From: Phycisphaeraceae bacterium
GTDB taxonomy: Bacteria; Planctomycetota; Phycisphaerae; Phycisphaerales; UBA1924
Direction: 5' to 3'
Assembly: GCA_021604785.1 (NCBI GenBank)
Contig: BQJQ01000010.1
Location: forward strand, 1 to 33,222
DNA length: 33,222 bases
Below the pieces are notes generated by a model. That model searched no databases. It was not told the DNA's origin and saw only the letters and a program-made list of their open reading frames with translations. This document shows positions 33,125 through 33,222 of this stretch, piece by piece. The translations under genes and the position numbers were made by a program. Within the stretch, counting starts at the first letter, position 1. Each line of letters opens with the position of its first letter.

Positions 33125-33222
33125 CGAGTCGGGCTGGCGACACCTTGACCGCGGTGCCCAGCTCCTGAGCGAACTGCGCCACCCGCAGCTCCTCGGTCAG
33201 CCACCGGAACTCGGTCAGCCCC
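33096..33222 (-). CDS. hrpA: C-terminal end of an HrpA-like ATP-dependent RNA helicase (5' part outside window)
   Basis: The minus strand encodes 41 residues followed by TAG at 33096-33098. They include LTEFRWLTEELRVAQFAQEL and GTAVKVSPARLEKAWARV. The pattern FRWxxEELRVxxFAQxLGTxxxVSxxRL is the conserved end of HrpA, a DEAH-box helicase of about 1300 residues whose C-terminal region carries this signature. In E. coli HrpA helps rescue stalled or collided ribosomes. Only the tail is visible, so the helicase motifs cannot be checked. It is too short to be listed as an ordinary gene but the frame is open to the window edge. It converges on the propeller gene with 16 bases between their stops. 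Confidence 0.75.
   Translation of the reverse strand, partial: GLTEFRWLTEELRVAQFAQELGTAVKVSPARLEKAWARVRA

Overview
This is a GC-rich chromosomal segment whose gene content and protein style suggest a planctomycete, most likely of the Phycisphaerae. The grounds are a four-cysteine zinc ribbon with the core CPECGYDLRGN fused to a membrane domain, a beta-propeller protein ending in a single EF-hand-like calcium loop, a sigma-like protein with a C-terminal membrane segment, a transhydrogenase with split alpha subunits, and tightly overlapped genes. This placement is inference, since no rRNA or marker phylogeny is available. I saw no tRNA, rRNA, CRISPR array, insertion sequence, integrase or phage gene, so the window reads as core chromosome rather than an island.

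Region 1 (1-4433, minus strand) is an exopolysaccharide cluster: an O-antigen ligase/polymerase-like membrane protein, a GT4 glycosyltransferase, a WecG/TagA-family glycosyltransferase and a degenerate sugar-nucleotidyltransferase cut by the window edge. The first three are chained by 4-bp ATGA overlaps. Region 2 (4588-10636, minus) is a carbohydrate-use locus. It holds a secreted clan-A glycoside hydrolase, a MalG-type permease and an unusual single protein that joins a membrane-anchored MalE-type binding domain to a MalF-type permease. Similar extragenic GC-rich palindromes lie at both ends of the transporter pair. No ATPase gene is present.

Region 3 (10816-17335, minus) carries two M16 peptidase genes, one with the HxxEH zinc motif and one without it, then a short-form alpha-glucan phosphorylase and a phosphate-selective-type porin. 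Region 4 (17549-25133) is a histidine-degradation locus in two blocks, hutH-hutU and hutG-like-hutI. Between them lie a secreted peroxiredoxin-like protein, a DUF2071 protein on the opposite strand and a zinc-ribbon membrane protein. Together the hut genes would convert histidine to glutamate and formamide.

Region 5 (25135-27040, minus) has elbB, a flavin-dependent NAD(P)H reductase and a small basic secreted protein. Region 6 (27301-28838, plus) is a two-gene operon of a TPR protein and a sigma-70-like protein that ends in a membrane segment and three EQSGGR repeats. It is preceded by a 260-bp leader with direct and inverted repeats and followed by a strong terminator. This is the least explained locus in the window. 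Region 7 (28906-31847, minus) encodes a three-subunit proton-translocating transhydrogenase. Region 8 (32072-33079, plus) is a secreted NHL-type propeller with a recognisable promoter and terminator. The right edge holds the last 41 codons of an HrpA-like helicase on the minus strand.

No gene-free stretch exceeds about 260 bases. The largest are 691-943, where I see nothing, and 27041-27300, the repeat-bearing leader.
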